This document shows positions 4,920 through 12,568 of a DNA stretch of 20,469 nt, piece after piece. The first letter of the stretch is position 1. Every line of letters starts with the position of its first letter. The stretch lies in the IMG/VR virus record IMGVR_UViG_3300032288_001473, positions 1-20,469 of that record. The stretch is one strand, 5' to 3'. The notes beneath the pieces are model-generated. The model had not been told where the DNA came from and searched no databases. It saw only the letters and a program-made list of their open reading frames with translations. This DNA comes from a virus. The translations under genes were made by a program, and so were the position numbers.

Positions 4920-6554
4920 ATGTCTGAAATTTACGAGAACGGCAAGAAGTATCAAGGCAATCGCTTAAAGACCGAAGAGATTATCAAGCGTGCGGAAACT
5001 GCGCAGCGCAAGAAAGACCTCTTTGAGGATCTCTATCGCGATGCCTATGAATTTGCCTTGCCGCAACGCCAGCTCTATGGCTATTGGGAAGGCAACTCTG
5101 TCGGCAACAAAAAGATGGCGCGGGTGTTTGATTCAACCGCGATCAACTCGACACAGCGTTTTGCTAATCGCCTGCAATCCGGCATTTTCCCGCCGCAGCG
5201 CAAGTGGGCTCGCCTCGAGCCAGGCACCGACATCCCAGCCGAAAAGAAAGCTCAGGCTCAGGCCATCCTCGATGTTTACGCCGAAAAGATGTTTGCCGTG
5301 CTCAAGCAATCCAACTTTGACATCGCCGTCGGTGAGTTTATTCTGGATCTATCTGTAGGCACGGCTTGCATGATGGTGCAGCCTGGCGACGACGTGCAGC
5401 CGCTCAATTTCATCCCGGTGCCAATGTTCCTGGTCTGCTACGAGGAAGGCGCTAACGGCCAGATCGACAAGGTTTACCGCAAGATGCGCATGAAGGGCGA
5501 GTCGATCACCCAGCAATGGAAGGATGCCGAGCTGCCAATCTCTGTCAAGCAGCGCATCGACACCAAGCCTACCGATGAGGTTGAGCTTCTCGAGGCGACG
5601 GTCTATGACCCAGAGCGCGGCGATTGGTGTTATCACGTCATCGACAAGGCAAGCAAGGAAGAGATTGTCTACCGTCGCATGAATAGCTCGCCCTGGGTGA
5701 TTAGCCGCTACATGAAGGTGGCCGGCGAGATCTATGGACGCGGCCCGTTACTAACCGCCCTGCCCGATATTAAAACCCTCAATAAAACACTTGAGCTCTT
5801 ATTAAAGAATGCTTCACTAGCGATCGCTGGTGTCTACACCGCGGCTGACGACGGTGTGCTTAATCCCAATACCGTCAAGATCGCGCCAGGCGTGATCATT
5901 CCGGTCGCCCGCAATGGTGGGCCTCAAGGTGAATCGCTCAAGCCCTTACCCAGAGCTGGAGACTTCAACGTGTCGCAGATCGTGATCAACGACCTGCGTC
6001 AGAACATCAAGCGCATCCTGCTTGATGAGAGCCTGCCGCCAGACAACATGAGCGCCCGGTCGGCAACCGAAGTGGTCGAGCGCATGAAGGAATTGGCTCA
6101 GAACCTGGGCTCGGCCTTTGGTCGCCTGATCAACGAGACCATGGTGCCGCTGGTTGCACGCATCCTGCAGGTGATGGATGAGCGCGGCCTCATCGACCTG
6201 CCGCTGCAGGTCAACGGCCTTGAAGTTAAGGTCGCACCGGTCGCACCGCTTGCCATGGCGCAGAACATGGAAGAGGTCAACTCGATCATGCAGTTTATGC
6301 AGATCACCGCGTCTATGGGTAATGAGGGTGCGATGGCGGTTAAGACGGGCGAGCTGATCGACTACCTGGGCGACAAGCTCGGTGTGCCAATTTCGGTTCG
6401 CACAACATCTGCCGAGCGTGCATTCCTGATCGAAGAGCAGCGCAAGCTGGCCGCTCAAGACCAAGCAATGATGGCGATGGCCGGCAATCAAGAGGCCGTC
6501 ATGACTAACCAAGCGGCGGCAGTCACACCCGATGCAACCTTTAATCAAACATAA
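4920..6554 (+). CDS. Portal protein (T7-like head-tail connector)
   Basis: The product is 544 aa, close to T7 gp8 (536 aa). The N-terminal region has the conserved look of the podovirus head-tail connector family: DAYEFALPQR at residues 41-50 and VFDSTAINSTQRFANRL at 69-85, followed by an F-P-P-Q-R-K-W segment. The C-terminal third is helical and Gln/Met/Ala-rich (crown region). The portal forms a dodecameric ring at one capsid vertex, acts as the DNA gate, nucleates head assembly with the scaffold and docks the adaptor encoded at 9327. The ribosome-binding site is weak, so translation may be coupled to the gene ending three bases upstream. Its last 23 bases overlap the cupin gene. Confidence 0.92.
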   Translation: MSEIYENGKKYQGNRLKTEEIIKRAETAQRKKDLFEDLYRDAYEFALPQRQLYGYWEGNSVGNKKMARVFDSTAINSTQRFANRLQSGIFPPQRKWARLEPGTDIPAEKKAQAQAILDVYAEKMFAVLKQSNFDIAVGEFILDLSVGTACMMVQPGDDVQPLNFIPVPMFLVCYEEGANGQIDKVYRKMRMKGESITQQWKDAELPISVKQRIDTKPTDEVELLEATVYDPERGDWCYHVIDKASKEEIVYRRMNSSPWVISRYMKVAGEIYGRGPLLTALPDIKTLNKTLELLLKNASLAIAGVYTAADDGVLNPNTVKIAPGVIIPVARNGGPQGESLKPLPRAGDFNVSQIVINDLRQNIKRILLDESLPPDNMSARSATEVVERMKELAQNLGSAFGRLINETMVPLVARILQVMDERGLIDLPLQVNGLEVKVAPVAPLAMAQNMEEVNSIMQFMQITASMGNEGAMAVKTGELIDYLGDKLGVPISVRTTSAERAFLIEEQRKLAAQDQAMMAMAGNQEAVMTNQAAAVTPDATFNQT

Positions 6555-6840
6555 CTTTGCAGATGGTCTCTATGCTAAAGAAACTTTTATCCCTGCTGGT
6601 CTCCAGCTGGCGAAGCACACACACACCTTCACCCATCTCAGTATCCTCGCCGCCGGCAGCGTGCTCATTAGAGCCGGTAACAAAGCCAAAATCTACGAAG
6701 CGCCAACCTGCATTGAAATTAAAGCCGGCATCGAGCACGAAGTCCAAGCGCTCACAGACTCGGTCTGGTACTGCATCCACGCGGTTAACGAAACCGACGA
6801 AACAAAAGTAGACGAAGTAATCATAACTAAGGGGGCGTAA
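6532..6840 (+). CDS. Cupin-domain protein, 102 aa
   Basis: A single small beta-barrel cupin. The first cupin motif G-X5-H-X-H-X3-E-X6-G is matched exactly in spacing by G23, H29, H31 and G42, except that the usual Glu is His at position 35. H69 (GIEHE) fits the motif-2 metal-binding His. Bound metal is therefore likely, possibly with an all-His site. Cupins include dioxygenases, isomerases and non-enzymatic binding proteins, so the substrate cannot be told. It overlaps the portal end by 23 bases, and its stop overlaps the next start (TAATG), so it is firmly embedded in the head-assembly operon. A virion or assembly role, or a metabolic function in the infected cell, are both possible. Confidence 0.75.
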   Translation: MQPLIKHNFADGLYAKETFIPAGLQLAKHTHTFTHLSILAAGSVLIRAGNKAKIYEAPTCIEIKAGIEHEVQALTDSVWYCIHAVNETDETKVDEVIITKGA

Positions 6841-7097
6841 TGGCCGGATGGGAAGACCTGGAAGCGATCCAGCAATCGCTGGAGCCGCCGCCTCATCGCG
6901 AAGAAGATTTGCTGTGCCTGCGAGTCTTTGGCACGGAAGAAGGACAGAGGCTGTTGAAATGGCTGCGCGAGCAGACCGTTGAGCAGCCCTGTTGGGGGCC
7001 AGGCTCAGACCCGAGCTATGGCTATTTTCTAGAAGGCCGCTGCTCGCTGGTTAAGGAGCTCGAGGCCCGAATTAAACGAGCAAGGAACTTTAAATGA
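6840..7097 (+). CDS. Bbp19-like phage protein, 85 aa
   Basis: The protein starts in a TAATG overlap after a G-rich ribosome-binding region. It contains R-V-F-G-T-E-E-G-Q-R-L-L-x-W-L (about residues 28-42) and near the end Y-F-L-E-G-R-C-S-L-V-K-E-L. These features match the small Bbp19-type family, named from Bordetella phage BPP-1 and found near portal and scaffold genes in many podoviruses. Its function is not established; a head-assembly role is suggested by constant position. Two Cys residues and a Trp-rich centre are notable. It overlaps the scaffold start by 4 bases (ATGA). Confidence 0.6.
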   Translation: MAGWEDLEAIQQSLEPPPHREEDLLCLRVFGTEEGQRLLKWLREQTVEQPCWGPGSDPSYGYFLEGRCSLVKELEARIKRARNFK

Positions 7098-7870
7098 GCG
7101 ACGAGCAACAAGTCGAGCCCAGCGGATCTGTTGGCCTACTCGACGGTGTGGAAGCATCGGACGGTGGCCAAGAAGATTCCCAGGCTCAAGAAAAGACGAT
7201 CGAGCACCGCAGCACGGAATCGATCCCCGAAGACGAACCATTAGAGCGGCCAGAGTTTTGGCCAGAAAACTTTTGGAACAAGGAAGAAAACAAACCAGAC
7301 CTGGAAGGCATAGCTAAGAGCTGGACGGATCTTCGCAAGATGATCTCCAAGGGTGCGCACAAGGCGCCGCCCGAAGGTAAGTACGACCTAGCAGCCTTTG
7401 GCGACCAGGCCGAAAGCTTGCCAATGGTTCCGGTGTTCAAGGATTGGGCAGCCAAGAATGGCGTGAGCCAGGCGGCCTTCGATGAGCTCGCCGGCCAACT
7501 GACGCAGATGGCCTCAGAGTTTACTCAGCAGCCAGAGATCGATGCAGCTGCAGAAAAAAAATCATTAGGCAAAAACGCTGACGCGGTGATCAACGGCATG
7601 GTCAATTGGGCGCGTGGTATGGTTAATAAGGGCGTCTGGTCTGCCGAGGACTTCGATGAGTTCAAGGTCATGGGCGGCACCGCCCGCGGTCTGCGAGCTC
7701 TGATGAAGATTCGCGAATCCTATGAAGGCCGTATACCTGTCGAATCAGCTCCGATCGACGGAGCCCCGACCGACGACGAGCTGCAGCAGATGGTGGGCGA
7801 CCCACGGTATACGACCGACCCCTCCTATCGCAAAAAGGTCGAGCGGCTCTATGAGCAGCGTTACAACTAA
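7094..7870 (+). CDS. Capsid assembly scaffolding protein
   Basis: The product is 258 aa. Residues 1-50 are acidic and disordered. The middle is helical with a W-P-E-N-F motif near residues 55-60 (PEFWPENFWNKE) and P-P-E-G-K-Y-D-L, which is common in podovirus scaffolding proteins. The C-terminus (TDDELQQMVGDPRY...YRKKVERLYEQRYN) is a charged helix ending in basic/aromatic residues, the capsid-binding end in known scaffolds. Position directly before the major capsid protein is as in T7 (gp9 before gp10). It fills the procapsid and leaves during packaging. The start (ATGA overlap) has an AAGGAAC ribosome-binding site. It is the last gene before a strong terminator. Confidence 0.85.
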   Translation: MSDEQQVEPSGSVGLLDGVEASDGGQEDSQAQEKTIEHRSTESIPEDEPLERPEFWPENFWNKEENKPDLEGIAKSWTDLRKMISKGAHKAPPEGKYDLAAFGDQAESLPMVPVFKDWAAKNGVSQAAFDELAGQLTQMASEFTQQPEIDAAAEKKSLGKNADAVINGMVNWARGMVNKGVWSAEDFDEFKVMGGTARGLRALMKIRESYEGRIPVESAPIDGAPTDDELQQMVGDPRYTTDPSYRKKVERLYEQRYN

Positions 7871-7906
7871 TTTTACTTTCTCCTCCCCTCCTTCAAGCGA
7901 GGATTT

Positions 7907-7933
7907 AGCCCGGCCAAGCGCCGGGCTTTTTTT
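7907..7933 (+). terminator. Rho-independent terminator after scaffold
   Basis: AGCCCGGC (7907-7914), loop CAAGC, GCCGGGCT (7920-7927), then seven T's (7927-7933). A perfect 8-bp GC-rich stem with a T-run is a textbook intrinsic terminator. It separates the portal/scaffold unit from the capsid unit. Confidence 0.9.
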
Positions 7934-7955
7934 GTACAAAAATCAATTGTATCTA

Positions 7956-7992
7956 TTGCATTTTGTCAACTAACTAATAGAATCACATTGAA
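7956..7992 (+). promoter_or_regulatory. Promoter-like motif, copy B (capsid promoter)
   Basis: TTGCAT (7956-7961) and TAGAAT (7978-7983) are separated by 16 bases, a good sigma70-type fit. The flanks GTCAA (7965-7969), AATAGAATC (7976-7984) and CATTGAA (7986-7992) repeat copy A at 4030-4061 with identical GTCAA to AATAGAAT spacing. It directly follows a terminator and would transcribe the leader and capsid gene. Confidence 0.65.
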
Positions 7993-8124
7993 GGCTTATT
8001 CCGCAAGGAACCCTTTGATGGTTGTGCTCAACCGGCTGGCACCCTACTGCAAGCAAACGGCCCACGTCTGTGGCTTACCGATGGCGAGAGAGATTTTTCT
8101 TAACCCAATCGAAAGGATTTTCAA
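7993..8124 (+). ncRNA. Structured 5' leader of the capsid gene (putative)
   Basis: About 130 bases between the promoter-like motif and the capsid start hold three successive small hairpins: TTCC-GCAA-GGAA with a GNRA tetraloop (7999-8010), GGTTG-TGCT-CAACC (8020-8033), and CCAC-GTCT-GTGG (8062-8073). A T-run follows at 8094-8098. A short reading frame with AGGAA before its ATG (8018-8155) also runs through it. The leader may stabilise the mRNA, set capsid expression, or be an attenuator. No known RNA family was recognised. The capsid ribosome-binding site AAAGGA is at 8112-8117. Confidence 0.4.
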
Positions 8125-8964
8125 ATGGCTATCAATCTATCGACCGCCTTTGTAACCCTGTTCGACGCGGAGGTTAAGCAGGCATATCAGGCATCCGCCG
8201 TTCTCCGTCCTGCCATCCGTGTTCGCTCAGGTGTTGAAGGCTCTACTTACAAGTTCCCCAAGATCGGCAAGGGCGTTGCGCAAATTCGCGTTCCCCAGAC
8301 CGATGTATCCCCACTTAACGTAACCTACGGACAAGTTACCGTTACTTTGGCTGACTACATTGCAGCCGAGTACAGCGATATCTTCATGCAAGCCAAAGTC
8401 AACTTTGACGAGCGCCGTGAGTTGGTACAGGTGGTGTCCAATGCTATTGGCCGTCGTCAAGACCAGCTGATCCTCGACGCGCTTTCTGCTTCGAGCACAT
8501 CGCTTACCGTGGCAAACAGCGTTGGTGGCTCTACAACCAACATGAACGTGGCCAAGCTGCGCGATGCCAAGCAAAAGCTCGACGCTGGTAACGTACCAAT
8601 GGAAGGCCGTCACATCATCATCCACGCATCTAGCTTATCTTCGTTGCTATCAGAAACGGCTGTTACCAGCTCTGACTTCAACACGGTCAAAGCATTGGTG
8701 CAAGGCGACATCAACACGTTCCTCGGCTTCACCTTCCATGTATTGGGTGACCGCAGCGAGGGTGGCCTGCCCAAGGATGCTAGCAACGACCGCACCTGCT
8801 ACGCATTCCACAAGGATGCCGTTGGTATGGCCGAAGGGATTGCTCCGAAGACCGAAGTTAACTACATACCTGAGAAAACGTCATTCCTAGTTGCGTCGAT
8901 GTTCTCGGCCGGCGCCGTTGCAATCGACGACGAGGGTATTGTCAAGATCACCTGCCGCGAATAA
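8125..8964 (+). CDS. Major capsid protein
   Basis: The product is 279 aa, short for an HK97-fold capsid protein but within the range of this podovirus capsid family. The N-terminus (NLSTAFVTLFDAEVKQAYQ) is the typical first helix. It continues with TYKFPKIGKG and V-P-Q-T-D-V (the extended loop region), ADYIAAEYSDIF, ERRELVQVVSNAIGRRQDQLILDAL (the long spine helix) and A-K-L-R-D-A-K-Q-K-L-D-A-G-N-V-P. The C-terminus (PEKTSFLVASMFSAGAVAIDDEGIVKI) is a classical capsid ending. AAAGGA lies 7 bases before the ATG. It sits alone with the next gene between a promoter-like motif and a terminator, as expected for the most abundant virion protein. Tailored expression may be set by the leader. Confidence 0.92.
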   Translation: MAINLSTAFVTLFDAEVKQAYQASAVLRPAIRVRSGVEGSTYKFPKIGKGVAQIRVPQTDVSPLNVTYGQVTVTLADYIAAEYSDIFMQAKVNFDERRELVQVVSNAIGRRQDQLILDALSASSTSLTVANSVGGSTTNMNVAKLRDAKQKLDAGNVPMEGRHIIIHASSLSSLLSETAVTSSDFNTVKALVQGDINTFLGFTFHVLGDRSEGGLPKDASNDRTCYAFHKDAVGMAEGIAPKTEVNYIPEKTSFLVASMFSAGAVAIDDEGIVKITCRE

Positions 8965-8975
8965 GGAGATAGACG

Positions 8976-9254
8976 ATGGCATTTTCAGCAACTGGTTGGG
9001 CAACCGTAGCGGCCTCTAAGCGTGGCCAAGCCCCTTCAATTTTCGCTTACAAGACGACCGACTCGATAGCAGATGTAAACACGGCCGGCTATTTCAACGC
9101 ATTAACCAACACGCTCGAAGTTGGCGATCTGATTTATTGCGTAACTTCGACGGGTTCAACCGCTGTCTGCACGTTGGCACAGGTTCTCAGCAACGCCTCT
9201 GGCGTCGTTGACGTGGCTGACGGCACAACGCTGTCCGCAACCGACACCGACTAA
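8976..9254 (+). CDS. Putative capsid decoration/head protein, 92 aa
   Basis: The ATG at 8976 follows AAGGAG at the capsid stop. The protein is Ala/Thr/Ser/Val-rich, with T-T-D-S-I-A-D-V-N-T-A-G-Y-F-N (residues 27-41) and V-G-D-L-I-Y-C-V (48-55) then a beta-strand-rich tail. Small proteins with the A-G-Y-F-N ... V-G-D-L-I pattern commonly follow the capsid gene in phages and are often considered head decoration or stabilising proteins. Direct evidence for this one is lacking. Co-transcription with the capsid gene only, ending at the terminator 9274-9310, favours a high-copy virion protein. Confidence 0.6.
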   Translation: MAFSATGWATVAASKRGQAPSIFAYKTTDSIADVNTAGYFNALTNTLEVGDLIYCVTSTGSTAVCTLAQVLSNASGVVDVADGTTLSATDTD

Positions 9255-9273
9255 ACGGTAAGGTAGCAAATGA

Positions 9274-9310
9274 GGGCTGACAACTGTGATCCAGGGGTCA
9301 GCCCTTTCTT
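9274..9310 (+). terminator. Terminator after capsid unit
   Basis: GGGCTGAC (9274-9281) pairs with GTCAGCCC (9297-9304) across a 15-base loop, followed by TTTCTT. The 8-bp GC-rich stem and U-rich tail support an intrinsic terminator, probably leaky given the long loop and interrupted T-run. Confidence 0.75.
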
Positions 9311-9326
9311 ACATTGAGAGGGTGAA

Positions 9327-9941
9327 ATGGCTGCAGGTGATACCGGAATTTCAATCTGTTCTGATGCGCTAATTTTGCTTGGCGCAAAAACCATTTCATC
9401 TTTTAACGATGGCACAGATGAGGCCAACACAGCCGACCGCCTGTACCCAAATGTTAGAGACAGTACGCTAATGCTGTACCCGTGGAGCTTTGCGTACAAA
9501 AAAACCCAGCTTGCACGGTTAATTACTACTCCAACCACAGAGTGGAAATACGAATTTCAATTGCCAGGCGATAGGCTTGGAAATCCAAGGGCGGCGTATA
9601 CAACTAATAGTCCTAGTGCTAGACCACTTAAAGATTGGGAAATTCAAGGCGACAAACTGTTAACCAACGAAACCACAATCTACATTGATTATCCGTATCA
9701 AACGCCTGAGTATTCAATGCCGCAATACTTTGTTCAGCTAATGAAATACATGATGGCTTGGCACATGGCGTATCCCGTGACCGAACAGCAAGACAAGGCT
9801 GTTTATTGGCAGAATGTTGCTATTGGAACGGCAGCGGAAAACGGCCGCGGCGGGTATTTTCGGCAAGCTGTCAACATGGATAGTTACGGACAACCGCCGC
9901 AGCAAATTGATGACTTTTCTCTAGTTGCTGTGAGGTTTTAA
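9327..9941 (+). CDS. Tail tubular protein A / adaptor (T7 gp11-like)
   Basis: The product is 204 aa (T7 gp11 is 196). Signature residues are visible: A-L-I-L-L-G-A-K at about 14-21, S-F-N-D-G-T at 25-30, and L-Y-P-W-S-F-A at 50-56. These belong to the adaptor/tail tubular protein A family, which forms a 12-mer ring joining the portal to the nozzle. The C-terminus ends in F-S-L-V-A-V-R-F. A G-rich ribosome-binding site lies just upstream of the ATG, after the terminator. The gene is clearly more AT-rich than the next one: about 42% GC in 9541-9720 against about 62% in 10021-10080 (hand counts), suggesting exchange of this gene. The stop overlaps the nozzle start (TAATG). Confidence 0.9.
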   Translation: MAAGDTGISICSDALILLGAKTISSFNDGTDEANTADRLYPNVRDSTLMLYPWSFAYKKTQLARLITTPTTEWKYEFQLPGDRLGNPRAAYTTNSPSARPLKDWEIQGDKLLTNETTIYIDYPYQTPEYSMPQYFVQLMKYMMAWHMAYPVTEQQDKAVYWQNVAIGTAAENGRGGYFRQAVNMDSYGQPPQQIDDFSLVAVRF

Positions 9942-11929
9942 TGGCCAGGTTTGTTGACCTGCAGACCAACTTTTCGACGGGTGAGCTCGATCCCTTGTTG
10001 CGATCACGCATTGACCTGCAGCAATACCAGAACGCGCTGTCCAAGGCGACCAACGTGGTGGTTCAGCCACAGGGCGGGATTAAGCGCCGGCCAGGCACAA
10101 AACACATTTTTGAGCTGCCAAATAGCGGATCCGAAAGCGCTGCCAACGGTGTGCGCCTGGTGCCGTTTGAGTTTAGCGTTGACGACAGCTATATGCTGGT
10201 ATTTGTGCATCAACGTATGTATGTGGTCAAGAACGGTGCGCTAGTGACAGCCATCAACGGTGGCGCCAATAACTACCTAACGACAACGGTCACAAGCTCG
10301 ATGTTGAGCGCAATCAACTGGACGCAATCGGCTGACACGCTGATCGTTGTGCATCCTGACCTGCAACCCATCAAGATTGTGCGCGGCGCAACGGATGCCA
10401 GCTGGACGGCAACATCAATCACCTTTGATTCAATTCCACAGTACGCATTCACCATCACAACCAGCAACCCTTCTGCGACGCTAACTCCGTCAGCGGTGTC
10501 TGGCAATATCACGTTGACTGCGTCTTCGTCAGTTTTTTTGAGCACGCACGTCAATCAATACATCAACGTCAGCCCACAGGGCCGGCTGCGCATTATTCGC
10601 TACACCAGCGGCACGTCTGTGGACGCTGTGATCGAGTTTCCGTTATTCAACACTAGCGTGATCGCCAACGGCGCCTGGGAGCTTGAGACCGGGTATGAGG
10701 ATGTGTGGAGCTCGGGCCGGGGCTGGCTACGCACGGTAACATTCCATGAAGGGCGTTTGTATTTTGGTGGCAGCAAGGCCCGGCCATCGACCATCTGGGG
10801 CTCGAAGATCAACATTTTCTATGACTTCAAGCCATCTGAAAATTTGGACGATGACGCGGTTGAAGCAACGCTAGACACCAATCAGCTCAACGTGATTACC
10901 GACATGATCTCTGGCCGTGATCTGCAGGTGTTCACAACCGGTGGTGAATTCTATGTACCGCAAACTGGAACGGATCCAATCACGCCATCTGCGTTCACGT
11001 TTAAGGGTGTCTCTCGCAACGGCATGAAGCCTGGCACCCGCGTCGAATCGCTCGAGAGCGGCACGCTGTTTATTCAGCGCCAGGGCAAGGCACTCAACGA
11101 GTTCCTGTTTTCGGACGCGCAGCTCACCTATATCACGCAGCGGATTTCGCTGCTCTCTGGCCATCTGCTCAAGACACCAACGCGCCTGGCATTGCGTCGG
11201 GCAACGTCGACCGATGAGGGTGATCTGCTTCTTATTATCAACGATTCTGACGGATCAATGGCCGTGTATTCAATTTTGCGTGGCCAGAATGTAATTGCGC
11301 CGTCTGAGTTCACAACCGACGGCAGATTCCTAGATATTGGTGTGGACGTCACGCAGATCTACACCGCGACCAGGCGCACCTTCAACGGTACAAACCGGTA
11401 TTTTGTCGAGCGCTTTGGCGGTGAGTATTTCACAGACTGTGCATTTGTCGGTAGCTCGGCCGGCGGTGTTGGCTCTGGCCTGCCGCACATTGGCAAGAGC
11501 TTGAACGTAATTTGCGACGGTGTGCCGCAAGCTAATGAGACCGTGTCTGCCGGTGGCGCGGTGACATTTGACCGTCAGAGCACAACATCCTATGAGGTGG
11601 GCCTACCGATCAGCGTCTATGTTAAGACCATGCCGGTGGAGATTCAGCTGCAGACCGGAACCCGCGTCGCGTTTAAAAAACGCATCGTGCAGGTCAACGC
11701 GATCGTTGACGACACCCAACACCTGAACATCAACAACCAGCCGGTGCCATTCCAGAATTTTGACAACCCGCTGCTTGATGACCCAATTGCAGAGTTCACC
11801 GGCGTCAAGCGCCTGGATGGCGTGCTTGGGTATTCACGCGACGCGGCAATAGAAGTCACTCAGAACCTGCCTCTCAAGATGACCCTGTTGGGTATTGAGT
11901 ACAAGGTCGCGGTGCATCAAGGGACATAA
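9941..11929 (+). CDS. Tail tubular protein B / nozzle
   Basis: The product is 662 aa, in the size range of podovirus nozzle proteins (T7 gp12 is 794 aa). The N-terminus has N-F-S-T-G-E-L-D-P-L-L at residues 10-20 and P-Q-G-G-I-K-R-R-P-G-T at 43-53, both characteristic of this family. The body is beta-rich, with W-S-S-G-R-G-W-L-R-T-V-T-F-H-E-G-R-L-Y-F-G-G (about 254-275), fitting a beta-propeller and platform build. Nozzle proteins close the tail below the adaptor and carry the fibres. It is translationally coupled to the adaptor. No enzymatic domain is seen. Confidence 0.88.
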   Translation: MARFVDLQTNFSTGELDPLLRSRIDLQQYQNALSKATNVVVQPQGGIKRRPGTKHIFELPNSGSESAANGVRLVPFEFSVDDSYMLVFVHQRMYVVKNGALVTAINGGANNYLTTTVTSSMLSAINWTQSADTLIVVHPDLQPIKIVRGATDASWTATSITFDSIPQYAFTITTSNPSATLTPSAVSGNITLTASSSVFLSTHVNQYINVSPQGRLRIIRYTSGTSVDAVIEFPLFNTSVIANGAWELETGYEDVWSSGRGWLRTVTFHEGRLYFGGSKARPSTIWGSKINIFYDFKPSENLDDDAVEATLDTNQLNVITDMISGRDLQVFTTGGEFYVPQTGTDPITPSAFTFKGVSRNGMKPGTRVESLESGTLFIQRQGKALNEFLFSDAQLTYITQRISLLSGHLLKTPTRLALRRATSTDEGDLLLIINDSDGSMAVYSILRGQNVIAPSEFTTDGRFLDIGVDVTQIYTATRRTFNGTNRYFVERFGGEYFTDCAFVGSSAGGVGSGLPHIGKSLNVICDGVPQANETVSAGGAVTFDRQSTTSYEVGLPISVYVKTMPVEIQLQTGTRVAFKKRIVQVNAIVDDTQHLNINNQPVPFQNFDNPLLDDPIAEFTGVKRLDGVLGYSRDAAIEVTQNLPLKMTLLGIEYKVAVHQGT

Positions 11930-11932
11930 GCC

Positions 11933-12559
11933 ATGACGATCAACGCAACCACTTTCAGCGCCGGCCTTAATGCCACAGCCGGCCTTATGTCGAGCATTGG
12001 CTCGGCCTATGCCGCCCAGGCTCAGGGCTATTTGCAGCAAGCTGGCTATGCCGTCCAGGCTCAGGAAGCCCTGCGCATGGCCGATCTGCGTGCCGATAAG
12101 GCGATTGAATACGCCGAGCTGCAATCAGAGCGGCGCCGGTTCCAAACCGACATCGAGCAGCTCAACTACAAGGTGCAGGCCAACAGTCTGCTCTCAAACC
12201 TGCGCAAGACTAACGCAGCTGCGCGGGCGCGAGCTGCAGCCAATGGCGTCGATATCGGATCTGGATCAGCAATGGGCGTGCAGCAGCAAAACGTGATGGA
12301 CACCTATCGCGATGTGGGGCTCATGGATTTGTCGGCGCTGGTGTCGCGGGTGTTTGGAATGGAAGACGCAACCAACATTTTGAAGGCTGGTTTTGACAAC
12401 GCATTTTATGAGCGCGAATCGGCCATCAGTAACGCCCGCACATTGCAGCAGGCCGGCAGCACATCAGCCAAACAAGGCGGCCTGTTGGCTACAGCCAAGC
12501 TTACCGACGGTGTCATCGGCTTTGCCAAGACTGTGCCAACCAAAGGCTATTTCACTTAG
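11933..12559 (+). CDS. Internal virion protein (T7 gp14-like)
   Basis: The protein has 208 aa (T7 gp14 is 196). It begins with a hydrophobic, Ala/Gly-rich segment (GLNATAGLMSSIGSAYAAQAQ) and continues as long Ala/Gln/Arg helices (RADKAIEYAELQSERRRFQTDIEQL). Residues 97-107 (RARAAANGVDIGSGSA) match the conserved A-x-G-V-x-x-x-G-S pattern of podovirus internal virion protein gp14-type families. These proteins leave the virion at infection and insert into the outer membrane as part of the DNA-ejection channel (known for T7). Position after the nozzle fits. The gene starts 3 bases after the nozzle stop. Confidence 0.78.
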   Translation: MTINATTFSAGLNATAGLMSSIGSAYAAQAQGYLQQAGYAVQAQEALRMADLRADKAIEYAELQSERRRFQTDIEQLNYKVQANSLLSNLRKTNAAARARAAANGVDIGSGSAMGVQQQNVMDTYRDVGLMDLSALVSRVFGMEDATNILKAGFDNAFYERESAISNARTLQQAGSTSAKQGGLLATAKLTDGVIGFAKTVPTKGYFT

Positions 12560-12568
12560 GACTAAAAC

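Noticed and set aside
5946-6548. Minus-strand open frame of 200 codons within the portal gene
   Set aside because: It is His/Arg/Leu-rich shadow translation opposite a well-supported portal gene with no start signal.
8018-8155. Short 45-codon frame with a ribosome-binding site in the capsid leader
   Set aside because: It overlaps the capsid start by 31 bases and has no recognisable protein features. The hairpins explain the region better, so it is only mentioned as a possible leader ORF.
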